Positions 23,160 through 34,499 of a stretch of 64,000 nt of DNA are shown piece after piece (position 1 is the stretch's first letter; the number at the start of each line of letters is the position of its first letter). Below the pieces are notes generated by a model. The model was not told where the DNA came from. It searched no databases and saw only the letters and a program-made list of their open reading frames with translations. This DNA comes from Stratiolaelaps scimitus. Its lineage: Eukaryota; Arthropoda; Arachnida; Mesostigmata; Laelapidae. Location: NCBI GenBank assembly GCA_019614645.1, contig JABWDB010000035.1, forward strand, positions 1,178,001-1,242,000, written 5' to 3'. A program made the position numbers and the translations under genes.

Positions 23160-25985
23160 GCCGGACCCTGTATTTCATGGCTGCGAATGATGTACATAGC
23201 TCGTGTTGTTCTCAACACCCATCGCTTGGCTAAGCAAGCCTAACTCATATTTGGAGCTAAGCTTAGCCATCAATCGAAACGATGGAGTCAAGAGTACGCC
23301 TCGTCACCATTGTAGTAAGATGTAGCTACATATATATATAAAGCTATCAGCAAGCAGCAGCGGCGGCAGCGACGGCAGCGGCAGCAAGCAGCATCAGCAA
23401 GCTATCATATAAAGACGTGATACGATCCAAGCAACTCTACAGGAGTTTGCGAATGTTTACTAATTCCCTTCTATTGCCTACTGCGGACCGTATTAAGAGC
23501 ATGCTTCTTTAGAATTGCTACTGGTGCTACGGGTTAAGGAGGAAATTGATCAATATGTTGACACGATCACTCACTCGACTATATATTGCCACGCATGAAA
23601 GCTTATAGGCGGGCGACACAGTCTGTATGGTGGCCACCACATAACAATGCTACAGATGCGCGCTTTAATAACAACAAATTCTCTTTATCTGAAATCAACA
23701 TAGATGAGCGCTCACTATATATAGACCTATAGCGCGGACCTTCGGACACGACCCGATTGTCCAACAACACGTCAGGTCCCAGCACAAATGGAACTGGCAA
23801 ATAACAACAGCAACAACATTCTGTGATTATTACTATCTATTTTTTTAACCAATTGCATCCCCGGGTGGAATGAGCGATTTAGTAGGTATTTTTATTATCG
23901 TTGATGAATTTGTGCCATTTCATGAATTTTTGCCGAAAAACCTCACCGAGGCGCCCCTTCATAAAAGTGCTGCCTCCGTCGTCGCCGTCCTGTCGTAATG
24001 TAGTCAATGAGAGAGATACAGCTGTGTGGCTAGGCAAACATACGAATATGCAATTTTAAAGGGGAACGATTACTCAATATCGGATCGCGACGATTGGTTG
24101 AGGTTTAGCCGGCCAGCATGAAACGGGCAGGTCGCCGAAAGGCGTCGGTGAGGTCGAGAGAAGAGACATCAAGTCTCAAACTTTGCAATGGGCTGCAAAC
24201 ACGGAACGGCAGTTTTTATAGCGCTTAAGTTCTCACATATGTCACCCCGTGGCGGGACTCGTCGAAGGGCGTCAGATCGTGGTAATAGATACGAGTTACA
24301 TTTGCTCGATCTGCCATCGTTGTCGGATTGTGGCGCTCGCACCGCAGCACAGTAGATTTATGTTGGCGAAGGTCAAATTCGAGAAAATAAAAGATCAAAC
24401 CTGTTTGATTTGGAGCGCATCGAAATACAGCCGTAACCCTTGTCAGAAGGTGGCACATTCAAGTCGGCGATAACAAGGCACACTCTAATAATGGCTATAA
24501 TGAAGGACCTGTAAAGGAGATAGAGAAATGCATGTCTTGATGGGCGAGTTCTGTTGCTTTACTCGAAAGAAATCTGCTTCGTCCAGGTCACGGTGGTGGT
24601 GAATTTTTGTCTGAGGCCACCAGTCTGTTGCCAAACCTGTTACACCTACACATCGTCACCGGACTAATCACTACAAATGAAGATTGTGTCGGCTAAGTTC
24701 ATCAGTTTAGTAGAAATACTTACGGGGCCCTCAGTTTCTCTTCAGAATGAATAATAATAACGCTTTATTTCAAAGGTTGGGTAAACCTTTGAAAGCTTAG
24801 TTTATAAATTATTTAGGTTCTTCAGTGCATTAATAACTGATTGGCTGTAGCCAGCTCGCTGTCTCGGGTGAGCTGATCCTTTAGATGGGCCCCATTCTTT
24901 TTGATATAACCCTGTTTTCTTAGAGGAATTCTTGAACTGCACCTTTACTGTCTAGAGACCCATACCTGGAGACATGTCAATGCAAATATCGCTCTGGGAT
25001 CGAGTCGAATGGGAATGAAATCACTTCGTACGATGTCCGCCGCCCGAGGGGAGTGCGACCGTGTGCGCTCTGGAATAGTACATGAACTTTTTTCGAATCT
25101 CGCAGAAATAGAGACGATGGTGTTTTAATTTCGTTGATACAATACTGTATATGTCTCGCTGGTTTTCGACCTAGATAATGTATTTAATAATAATAATAAT
25201 AATGTACATAATGATACATACATATAAAATATGCTCGACATACGGCCAGTACACCTATTACCTAGATCGTGTGACTTCTATGTGATAGCCCATGTGTAGG
25301 TTGCTCGTCGGTTGGAAATTAGATCGATGGTGGGAGACCACTTTCTACTAGATCGACATTCGGACCTGTCTTGAACCACTCTCGTCTTCGAGTTCTCGTC
25401 TTTTAGTTGGTTAGCCCCTGAAGCCATTGGCGTCCCTGATATCATCAACGGGTGGCGGCTTGATATCATCAATTGCCACGAGCTTCACCTCTCAAACACA
25501 TCCGTGCTCACGAATAACGGTCATACGTGGGTGTCCATAGTACTCTAAATTACTTTGTGGTTCGGAAGTATCTCTTGCCGGGTCTCTCGCTGTCCCATTG
25601 GGCATCTCCGGATCGTTCCCGTTCGTGGAAGTCACTGGCTCGGATCCCAAGAAAATGGGATCGAATGTTAAGGTATTTGATTCGCGGGTAATGCAATAAT
25701 GTGTTTGCTAAAAAACGATTCAGACAGACTAGATCTCGTTTCATAACCAGCGAAGGCTGAGCCAACGCTTTACTATTATAGAAACCCGCCGGAGTTAGAT
25801 ACCGCAGGGGGGGGGGGGGTGATCGAGGTTCAATTTTGTCTTGTCTTGCATATCATAAATGTTAGGTCGAGCACGAACTGTTGTACATCAGTTTCAACCT
25901 GCTCCAATTTCGATTAGAAACGCAGAATACGCTTGAAACTTGGCGGGCGTAAATAAGCGTCCTCATCCATTCCACGCCCGTAAGT
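23160..25985. other. Intergenic, no supported gene
   Basis: Contains a CAG/CGG-rich patch at about 23346-23402, an (AAT)n tract at about 25185-25203 and a 13-base G run at 25807-25819. Open frames are short and unsupported. Confidence 0.4.
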
Positions 25986-26048
25986 TTGTTTGCCCGTCGC
26001 CGGGTCGAATTTGAGAGCGTTCAATACATACTTGAGACCAACAACGTG

Positions 26049-26835
26049 CATATGCGACATGAACGTCTTCCTCTTCTTCGTCACCATGTTCATGCTGGAA
26101 GAAGTGCTGCTGAAACTGTGAGAATCGCATGTATAAGTCTGAAGTCGATGGTGCAGGAATCTGTCAATATTAGTTTTAATCTCTTGAAGACCGGATCATC
26201 CAAATGCGCTAGAGATGAGTTGAAAGGACACGAAGTGGATATCTCAATGAAGATGCATCGTCAGCCGCCTCTCACCGTTTGGTTGTCGCTACTTGCTCGA
26301 CGGAGAACTCCTGTGAGTTTTCTGTGCGAAACGGTTTCCGGAGATGAACTATTCTTCATCGATACGCATCGCGATACGAAGTGGTTAGATCGAGAATGTT
26401 CATGGGTATACGGCAATGCTGTTTATTTCGTGGTATCAGAACGGGGCGCTCGATGATGACCTGCTCACACCAGGTGAAATTGTCAACGCGGACCGTTGCT
26501 TAAGTCATTTGAGAACATTAAGCAAAGAAATCGACACGAAAGGGGCTGTGGAGAAATTGTCCACGTTGCTTTCACGACCAGCTCTCCTGCAATCAATATT
26601 GTCTGGGAAGTTCTGCCGCACTCGCCGCATATCCAAGACATTCCTCTATCAGACTACCACCTATTCAGATCCATGGAGCACGGCCTCCGGGAAAGGCGCT
26701 TCGAGAAACGACGTAGAGGTCCAAAATTAGCTGGTTATATTGCCTCCCACGACAAATTGTTTTTCCACTCCGGGATCCACATTTCCCCTGCCTGATCGAT
26801 GGACGAGGGTTCTAGAAAGCGAGGGACGCTCATTG
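26049..26835 (+). pseudogene. Mariner-family transposase relic
   Basis: The plus strand holds transposase segments in family order. HMRHERLPLLRHH..GRSAAET is the N-terminal DNA-binding region. FLCETVSGDELFF aligns with the conserved FLHRIVTGDEKW block that carries the first catalytic Asp. After a frame change, GEIVNADR corresponds to the GETVNADRY block. In a further frame (from 26496), EVLPHSPHIQDIPLSDYHLF corresponds to the family's LPHPPYSPDLAPSDYHLF block. FRSMEHGLRERRF and a C-terminal RWTRVLESEG-like end complete it. Frame changes, stops and lost YSPD residues make it inactive. I found no inverted repeats, so its ends are not fixed. Confidence 0.8.
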
Positions 26836-26839
26836 ATGA

Positions 26840-28700
26840 TCATTCATTGTATCCGTTCATTCTTTCAAAAGATAGAACAATACGGAGGGATTGAGAAGTA
26901 CACATTTCTTCGTGGTGGACCTGATACAAATTGTATTGTACGCTATCGTTCACATGATAGGGGGGGGGGCTATATCCTCAAAGCCACCGTATAGTTTCTC
27001 TTCTTTTATAGGCTACGGAATCCGCTGTTATGTCCATCATACGAATAATAGTAATAAACAATGTTTTAATAATTAAAAAAAGTTTCCATCTGATTCGCAC
27101 CCCTCAACTTGCCTCAATTGTAAACTGTCATAATATATCTAATATGCAATTCAAACGACGTGATCGTTAAGACTTAGCTCAACTCTGTTGACACTCATTA
27201 TTATTCAACGTCCTCGGGACCCATTTCACAGGTCAGCACATTTACAAACCAGTTGTGTCGGGTCACTCTATCATACAGAAGTTATGCGTAAGTATAGAGA
27301 AACTTGTCCGACGCAGATAAACAGTAACATATATTTATATACATGCGACATGTAGCTACAGAGTGCGCGGTTTCTTCGTTCAACAGCCACGGAAGCTGTT
27401 TGTCAAGTTTCACCGTATGCGGTGGAATAAGTCAACACTCGCTTGACCCATACCTCTTGTCGCTAACTCAATTTGTGATTCTACACGGAAAGACGAGAAA
27501 AGGAGCGAACCCTAGCTGTAGATGTGGATATTCTATTGAAGGCATTTTGCAGTCTTCATCTTTGTGGTGTGTTTCTCATCAACAGAAAGCAATGGAATAT
27601 CTGAGTCTCGGATAAGTCGTCATGACGTTTCTAAAGGGTCTTTGTTATATCTCCATCAAATAGAGTCTAGAATTCTTAATCTCTAGTGTGAATAACTCAT
27701 TCGATATTCTTCTGAACATCCATTTCTCTAATCCGGTCGAGCGACGGCGGTATTCAGAGTAGGACAGATTCAAGGGCGCGCTTCGTTCGCTCACCCTACG
27801 CCTTCTGCTACAACGTCATCAGCCGTATCCTGCAGTTCGTTATTATCAATTGTAAACAAGCTTAAACATAAGTACGGGCCACATCTCCTTAAGTTCTGTC
27901 GAATTCGGTTCTTTGTATCCGTTTATTTAAGGCATCCAGTCACCATACATTATGTGTATACAACAATTTGAACCTCAAGAATCAACATATTTATTCAAAC
28001 ATACAGTAGTTCCGAAACAATTTGAAAGTTTCCGCAGTTTTTCTCAAAAGGAAATAAAGTCGTTGACATAGCTACAAAATCAATAATGATAATATTCTCC
28101 ATCGGAATCTGATCTTCTGCCAACGTTTTGGTAGCTTCTCGACGCCCTCCTTAATAAGGTGATCCCGATTACAAGAAGTTAACAAGAAACCCCTCTTGAC
28201 CTTTCTAGACCACTGAAAAATTCAGAATTAGAAGCCACCGTTTACAAGGACTACCTCCGCTGAATCTTTTGCGAAAAGCCTGTCTTTGTTTACCTTTAGT
28301 TGAATAAACGAATGCGCTTTAAACTATGCAGTTATTTTGCGTTGAACTTACTTTGTATATATACATAATAATAATAATAATAATAATAATAATGTTATAA
28401 ATCAACATCAATCCAAGGATAATAATAGTAATTATAATAATCAAATACTTTCTTATATATTCGTACAAAGCACAAGTCTGTAAAAAGAATGGACGTAATT
28501 GTGTTCGGGAGATATTCCGCAGGTTGAGATCATGCAGCGCTTTGTCAAGTTCATATGTCACATGATTTATTCAGAACAAATATTAGTCCGAATAGTACTG
28601 GACTCCACGAGTGGCAAGTTTTGTCCTAGGTCGATTCTAAGTTAAGTGAGACCAGTATGAACGAATATACAATCATAGTCTGCGTGTATTGACTTCAAAA
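26840..28700. other. Intergenic with (AAT)n tract
   Basis: No supported gene. A short G run lies at 26959-26968 and an (AAT)n tract at about 28365-28393. Confidence 0.4.
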
Positions 28701-28701
28701 G

Positions 28702-28784
28702 GTGGATATGCACAACGGGGAAATCGAGCCACCGATGTGGTCCTTAGCAGACAAGTGCACTAGCCATTAGGCGACGATCAGACC
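28702..28784 (-). pseudogene. tRNA-Ser(GCT)-like relic or SINE head
   Basis: On the minus strand the sequence has a D-arm-like cctaatggctagtgc and a possible anticodon stem-loop gtctgctaaggac with loop tgctaag. A B-box-like ggtggctcgatttcc follows. The order and spacing fit a class II tRNA head, with GCT read as a Ser-type anticodon. The acceptor ends (ggtctga and tccacc) do not pair, so it is not a working tRNA. It differs from the main SINE family of this window. Confidence 0.45.
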
Positions 28785-29049
28785 TCGATACATCTGACGA
28801 GACTTTGTCAGTCGAGTACATCACTATTGTGTTACCGGCAGACAGCACAGATGTTCTCATTAGATTTTAAAAAATCCACAGTTAATGTGCTTGGCTATAG
28901 CATTTGAAAAAAAAATAAAATAATATATATATACATATGTAAAACATGCAATGATTTTTTTTGCCTGAATCTATTCTATTCCACAGTATCACAATTGTCG
29001 AACAAATATTGTAGCGAACCTTGAGTAGACCAACGCATGTCGACGCCAT

Positions 29050-30180
29050 AAACATAAGATAAGCACGAAGTCTGACCCTCTGACCCGTCCATGTCCCTCT
29101 GCTTGAGCCTATGTTCTGTCGTCCTGTGTGACTTCGACGCAGCTACAAGCGGTACTCTGCAAATATGACGTCCTTTTTACGAACGTCGACACAGGCTACT
29201 GGCCGTCGGGTGGACGCAACAAGTGGTCATCAGTGATCCCCTCTCCGCGAATCGTTCACATTACCCTCACTCGTCGTTCCTCGGCCCGAGATCCTCTCTC
29301 GCAGTGAACGTCACACACAAGCCGGGTGACGGCGTTAGGTCTGTGTGTATGTGGACATCTCTCCGGACATCCTGCTACAGTAGCTATTCCTACAGGGGGA
29401 CATCGAAACAAAAACGTGCGCCCTACCCTAGACATTACCCGCTATGGCAGGTCGGCCGCCGACGTTCATAGAGCGGGTGGACATCAGGGCACAGTCCAAA
29501 GAGAGATGAGAGAGAGGCGAGAGAGACAGAGAGAGAGAGAGGTGTAGTAGAACGAAGAAGTCTGCGAATGTAATTTGCAAAATTAGAAACATTTGAACAC
29601 GGAAACAGCCGAACAGCAAAAGCCGGCCTGTGCCAGCAGAGTCGACAAAGCAGAAGCAAGGCAGACAGAACGTGGCAAACGCCGACCACCCCCGGATGTC
29701 CGCGCCACGCAGGGCTCCTCCGTACGGCTGAACGCTGAAATGACGCACGGTCATCCATGACCACCGTGCGGCGAATTGTATTCTACAATTCGCAATGCGG
29801 AGATGTACTCGCGAAGTTGACAGGGCGGAAACGGAGCTGACCCCGCCATGAATCGGGGGTGGCCGCAATCCCCCCTTCGGAACCCCTCTGACTGAACCTC
29901 CCCCGGCCCTGTACCGCACAGGTGGGATGCATAGCGCCCGGCCTAGTTAGTGCCATTTCCCATTCAGTGACGTTAATAACACGACGCGTCATATAAAAGC
30001 GCGCGCCCCGCCTATGGCTGTTTGCGGGTCCATATTCTACGTCAGTGACAATACAATGTATCCCGGTAGATTTAACAGTGTTTCTCCCTAAACGGCTCCA
30101 GCGACGAGATACGATTTCCAGTATTTGTGAGAGCTTCGCCGTCAATGGTACGTGTACTGTGGAGGGCCACAAGGCGGAAC
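29050..30180. other. GC-rich island with AG tract and a TATA-like site
   Basis: GC-rich DNA with a GAGA-rich segment near 29500-29545. Long open frames on the minus strand (163 and 129 codons) overlap each other in different frames and look like chance. A plus-strand TATA-like site lies at 29992-29999. Confidence 0.35.
29992..29999 (+). promoter_or_regulatory. TATA-box-like sequence
   Basis: TATAAAAG within the GC-rich island, followed by GCGCGC. A TCAGTG initiator-like site at 30042 is about 50 bases away, too far for a standard pairing. A core promoter is possible, but no transcript is recognised downstream. Confidence 0.3.
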
Positions 30181-30639
30181 ACTTAGAAAAGAAACATTTT
30201 TAAATAACTACTCCATTCATTCTTGTGTTCGTCGTGCCTGCGTTGAACTTTGCCAAAGAATCTCTCTTCGTGGCTGTCTGGGGGCATGACTTGGGTCTTT
30301 TTCGTTGCTGGCTTAAAATAAAGGCCCCGGAGAGCCGATTTGGACTCCCCGACGTGGCGTATCCCTTGCAAATCAAATGTGTTAATGCCAGATAAGTCGG
30401 TTTTTCACTAACACGTATCCACTCGTCGAAAGGAATTGTTCTTACAGTTTGAACGCACCTAGAAAGCGCACACTTGAGTATGGCATGGAAGATATTTAAA
30501 AAGTATCGCGTATAATATGGATGCGTCACCGTATTCGTCTGTTCGATTGGAAACGGATATCTAGAAATTGTTTATATATATATATATATATATAGATATA
30601 TATATATCTCAGGAGATCTTCTATTCGCGCTTGTGGACT

Positions 30640-31380
30640 CTCCCGCCTCTTCACTAACCTGACAGTGGTGGCGCTTTGTTAAACTAGGACCTAATGCCAC
30701 ACGCAAGCTCAGACAGATTCACACAGAGACACACCCAGTCACACAATCGAGTAACAAGTAGTTCCTGAAGCTCCTCCTGAACGGTCCCATGAGAAGCTTG
30801 TGCTTCTTACGCTCGGCTCCCTAGGCCGGTCGAATACGCCGTTCTTTTAGCCTCTGCTCACCAGAGGTCGACTTGAACATGTGGTACACGAGCGGGCTGG
30901 GCCACCCATCCAACCAACCAAGCGGCAAGGCGGGACTAGATTTGTTTTCTAACGCGCAGGAGACGCACTATGTTGCACATGGTGTTGCCAGGCGCGGCCC
31001 ATTCTGAGGAAGGTGTGACGTGTTTCAGCGTGATAACGGCGTGATAGCCTCAACAAAGCGTAGCGGGTGGCGCGCTTGCAGGAGGCTGGAACTCCCCAGC
31101 GTCTACTTGAAAAATAAAGCGCCCGACCCAACTCAGCCCAACCCAGACCAGACGAGCTCGGCCCGGCCCGGCCCAGAGACCCCGCAGCGCCTCGTGTATC
31201 CGCTTCTCAAGCTTTCCGAGGAGGCCGAGGGCCCGAGCCGACTGCTATCACAATGATACCGCGAGCAGCCGCGAACCATTCTGCCGACTAGGAAAACTAA
31301 GGCGGGCACGAACATAAAATTCCCATCGGACTGGTGTACACCTGACGCGTGTAGAGAGCGGGCACTGGTTGCTTCGACTT
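30640..31380. other. GC-rich island with CCAA tract
   Basis: GC-rich DNA including a ccatccaaccaaccaagcgg tract near 30904. The stretch 31380-33120 beyond it has only unsupported short frames. Confidence 0.3.
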
Positions 31381-33171
31381 CTACCTAGGTTCGCATGATG
31401 ATCGCTTTGAGCCGTTCAGGTTAGCCGGTGAACACCAACGAAGAATCGGTGTTCTGTCTCGAACCGTTGGCATTGTATTGGTAGTGAAGGGTGCAAACTT
31501 TCCGCATCGCTGTTTTCGTGCCAAAATCAGAATCCACAAGAAGACGTCCAGGTCTCTCGCGCGCCATCCAAGTGAACGCCTTAGAGAAATAAACCTTTCG
31601 TATATTGTGATGGCAGTGACGGCTGTATCTTTGATCGTTGAACGTTGCAGCATTTTGCACGTTGCAGCATTCTAGCTATAGTATTAATTAGTAATATTTT
31701 ACTGGTGAGAAGGGTTCCCTAACATCAGAAGCTGTTCGAACCGTCGGAGTCGATTCGAGGTTAGCCATATGATATATTATACATGCAATGAAAATGAGAA
31801 ATGGATTATATTGGAAGCCGACAGCCACAAAGACAACTGTCGACTACAATAATTAAGCTAATTGTTGCATCGTTTCGGGCTACTTCTGAACGACTCTGAT
31901 CAATACGACTGTCGTTATACGTTAAAATGGAAATGGAGACGTATGGGCTGTTGATCCAATCATGTTTTTCCGGCAGAAGCTAAGGACGGACCTAACACAC
32001 TACGGTCCAAGTATCTTAGCGAATTTATTATGCCACAGCTTATTATCCCGAGGCAACGATACTTTTAGTTATAATATCGTTTTCCAAGATTGATTCACGA
32101 CAGAAATAACGAGGTTGATGTATGTACCGTCACCACTTATGGCCTCATGTGTCTCTTAGAAGGCGAACTCAAATTCACTACGATTTGGTGTGCTCCCCCT
32201 TGCAAAGCCGCCAGTGATGCCCGAAAGGTTCCGGGATCGCTGAACAAGATAGACTGGCTTCCGTGATAAGTCCCACCCTTCGTCCCGCTCTGCATATGGA
32301 GCAGGGGGTACTACACAAGACACTCCACTGTGTTGATTACTCCCCAGAAACTCATGCAGCGTTAACATAACCCACGGTAGCCCACGTTCACCCATCTCAT
32401 TTTGGTAAGATACTTGCACTGAGTTCTAGCCACTCTCAAATTGGATTCTTGAAAAAAATGGCTTAGGTATTTGCTCCAGTATGTTACGTTATTGTACGTA
32501 TTTATTTTTCTTTGATATTCCAATGATTTCGCCGCTCATCGTGTTCGTATACTTCTATAAAAACTGGGATAGCTAACACACAGTTAAACGGTTTATGTCA
32601 ATTGAGGAAATCTCTCGACGTCCTGTGTACGCCCTTCACCTCGTCAGAGGTGGCTGAAAGAATTACTCAGACGGTTTCCTGCATCTACCTGAATGAGGAT
32701 CTGGGCGAACGCGGGGAGAGTTTATCCTAACTAAACGTTTTGAGTTTTTGCTTTTTTGGAAAGTAGTCAAATAAATGTCCAGCTTTCTCTGAAAACGAAT
32801 AGCACATGGAGAGAGGATTCGCCTACAGGAAGTACTACTTAGCGCAGAAGTCCCCGATCTTGCCAGAAATTGCGGAGGAACATACAAGCTCTCTTCCGAT
32901 CTACTAAATAAGTGATTTCTTTTCCAATCTCCATAAAAGTGGGCCGATGGACTGACGTGGATGACAAAACGCCTCTACCCGCTAAAACCATTTTCTGCTG
33001 AGAGCCTATTTCTTCCGTAGAGTACAGACCGTGCTAGTGTTTTATTACTGTATTACTGTAACCCTTCCATTATACAATCTATAATAATAATATCTAATAT
33101 ATCCTATAGTTTCTGAAAATTAGGTTCCTTGGTGAGGGTTGTTATTTCGCGGAACCACTTCTCGTAGTTCG

Positions 33172-33297
33172 CCTTTGTTCACGACCTTTGTTCACACGTT
33201 ATTTTGTCACATTTCGTCGTCGTCGTCCGTTAAAGGACTTTTGATTTTTCCATTACAACTCCCTGTCGAAAGCCGACCTAGAAACTGTGAACAAAGG
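33172..33297. promoter_or_regulatory. Cluster of three CCTTTGTTCAC sites (SOX/TCF-like)
   Basis: CCTTTGTTCAC occurs at 33172-33182 and 33185-33195 and inverted at 33287-33297. CTTTGTT matches the known HMG-box (SOX/TCF) core. Three 11-base identical copies in 126 bases suggest a control element, but no target gene is apparent. Confidence 0.35.
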
Positions 33298-33499
33298 CCG
33301 CCGTGTGGGTGGTCCGTCAACCGCTACTGGGCGGGGGAGCCAGCCAGCGAACGAGGCAGGGTTAGGTGTTTTTTTTTGTTAGAGAACTCAATAAACAAGA
33401 CAAGCCGTACGATCTGAGAACGCGGCACCGTTAGGCTCCCATAGGGTTAAGAGGCTACGGGATGCTTGAAAAGAGGAGGTAAAAGAGATGTGAAAATTG

Positions 33500-34060
33500 T
33501 ATAGTGCGGATTTGGGCCCGCCTTAGATCCCTACACCCGCGTCGTTTCTTCTCTCACCTCTCGTGCGCGGCTTGCTGAAAGCTCTAGTTGCAGGATCTTT
33601 TTTTTTTGTGGGGGCGATGTGTTTGTAGCGAAACCGCTCGGCTAAGTTCCATCGAAGGAGTCGAAGGGTCAACCAAGCCTTTGGTTCGGGCCGGCTTCTG
33701 AGTCGGAAGCTCGGCTTCAGCAGGGACTTCTCCTAGGTGGACGGCAGAGCCCTGAGCCCATGAGAGGGCCTAGAGAAGTCCCTCGAGGGAGAGCGCATAG
33801 AAGCATGGACTTCGCGTTCGTTCGTGCTTGTCCGTTAAAACTACTTGTTTGAGTTGAGCTGGCTGGAAGATTGGTAGGAGGGATTTGGCTGGCGAACGGG
33901 CGGCACGGCAACCCGACTCTATAATACTATTCAGGTTGCTGGGTGCAGCTATGAGGTGATGGTAGCTGGGAGAGTCTCGGATGAAGCGAATTTGAAAGGA
34001 CGAAGACCAATGTCGTATACAGACGCCCACACATCGATAGGGACAAACCTAGCCGAACAC
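33500..34060. other. Moderately GC-rich stretch
   Basis: Contains a T run near 33600 and GC-rich DNA, with short overlapping frames on the minus strand. No gene is supported. Confidence 0.3.
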
Positions 34061-34061
34061 T

Positions 34062-34490
34062 ATGCCGAGGGTATCGGCGGATAGGCAGGCGAGACGGCAA
34101 GATTTCCACCTCAACATTTCTATAGGATTACCCATGGTGGCGTTACGCGATAGTGAAATCAACAGTGAAGAAGCATTTTCCGACTATGTCCCGTTGCTGT
34201 GGACGTTCAACGGTGCACGATACATGACGGGAGTTGCCGGCAAGAAGAACGACAACGTTCGAAGTAATCCTCGAGTAGCAGGTGACAGCGAGGAAGAAAA
34301 GAAAATATGGGTATGCGTTTTCGAACGAGCCTTAGACGTATACCAATGTCGGGAACGGAAAAACATGCACATGATGTACCACGGCAAGCGACGCGGAACC
34401 CCTGCTTGGCAAGATCCGTTCGCCGTGAAGGGAAACGTCCCCAACGAAATGTACTTCACAGACGTACATCACTTATGTGTACGTCTGTGA
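34062..34490 (+). CDS. Unidentified 142-codon open reading frame
   Basis: An ATG-started frame with an in-frame TAG a few codons upstream (in ctagccgaacactATG), so the start is bounded. The product is hydrophilic and mixed in composition (LLWTFNGARYMTGVAGKKND, then EEEKKIWVCVFERALDVYQC), with a basic, Met/His-rich C-terminal half. It has no signal peptide, membrane segment or motif that I recognise. The last 35 bases, including the stop codon, form a strong hairpin (34456-34490). No TATA box or poly(A) signal is evident nearby. It could be a small intronless gene, a transposon remnant or a chance frame. Confidence 0.3.
   Translation: MPRVSADRQARRQDFHLNISIGLPMVALRDSEINSEEAFSDYVPLLWTFNGARYMTGVAGKKNDNVRSNPRVAGDSEEEKKIWVCVFERALDVYQCRERKNMHMMYHGKRRGTPAWQDPFAVKGNVPNEMYFTDVHHLCVRL
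34456..34490. repeat. 13-bp perfect inverted repeat (hairpin) at the ORF end
   Basis: TCACAGACGTACA at 34456-34468 and TGTACGTCTGTGA at 34478-34490 are perfect reverse complements, separated by nine bases. The right arm ends exactly at the TGA stop. Confidence 0.85.
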
Positions 34491-34499
34491 CGTCTTTCA

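Noticed and set aside
29428..29919. 163- and 109-codon overlapping minus-strand frames
   Set aside because: Two frames over the same DNA with Ser/Leu runs from an AG tract; no recognised domain.
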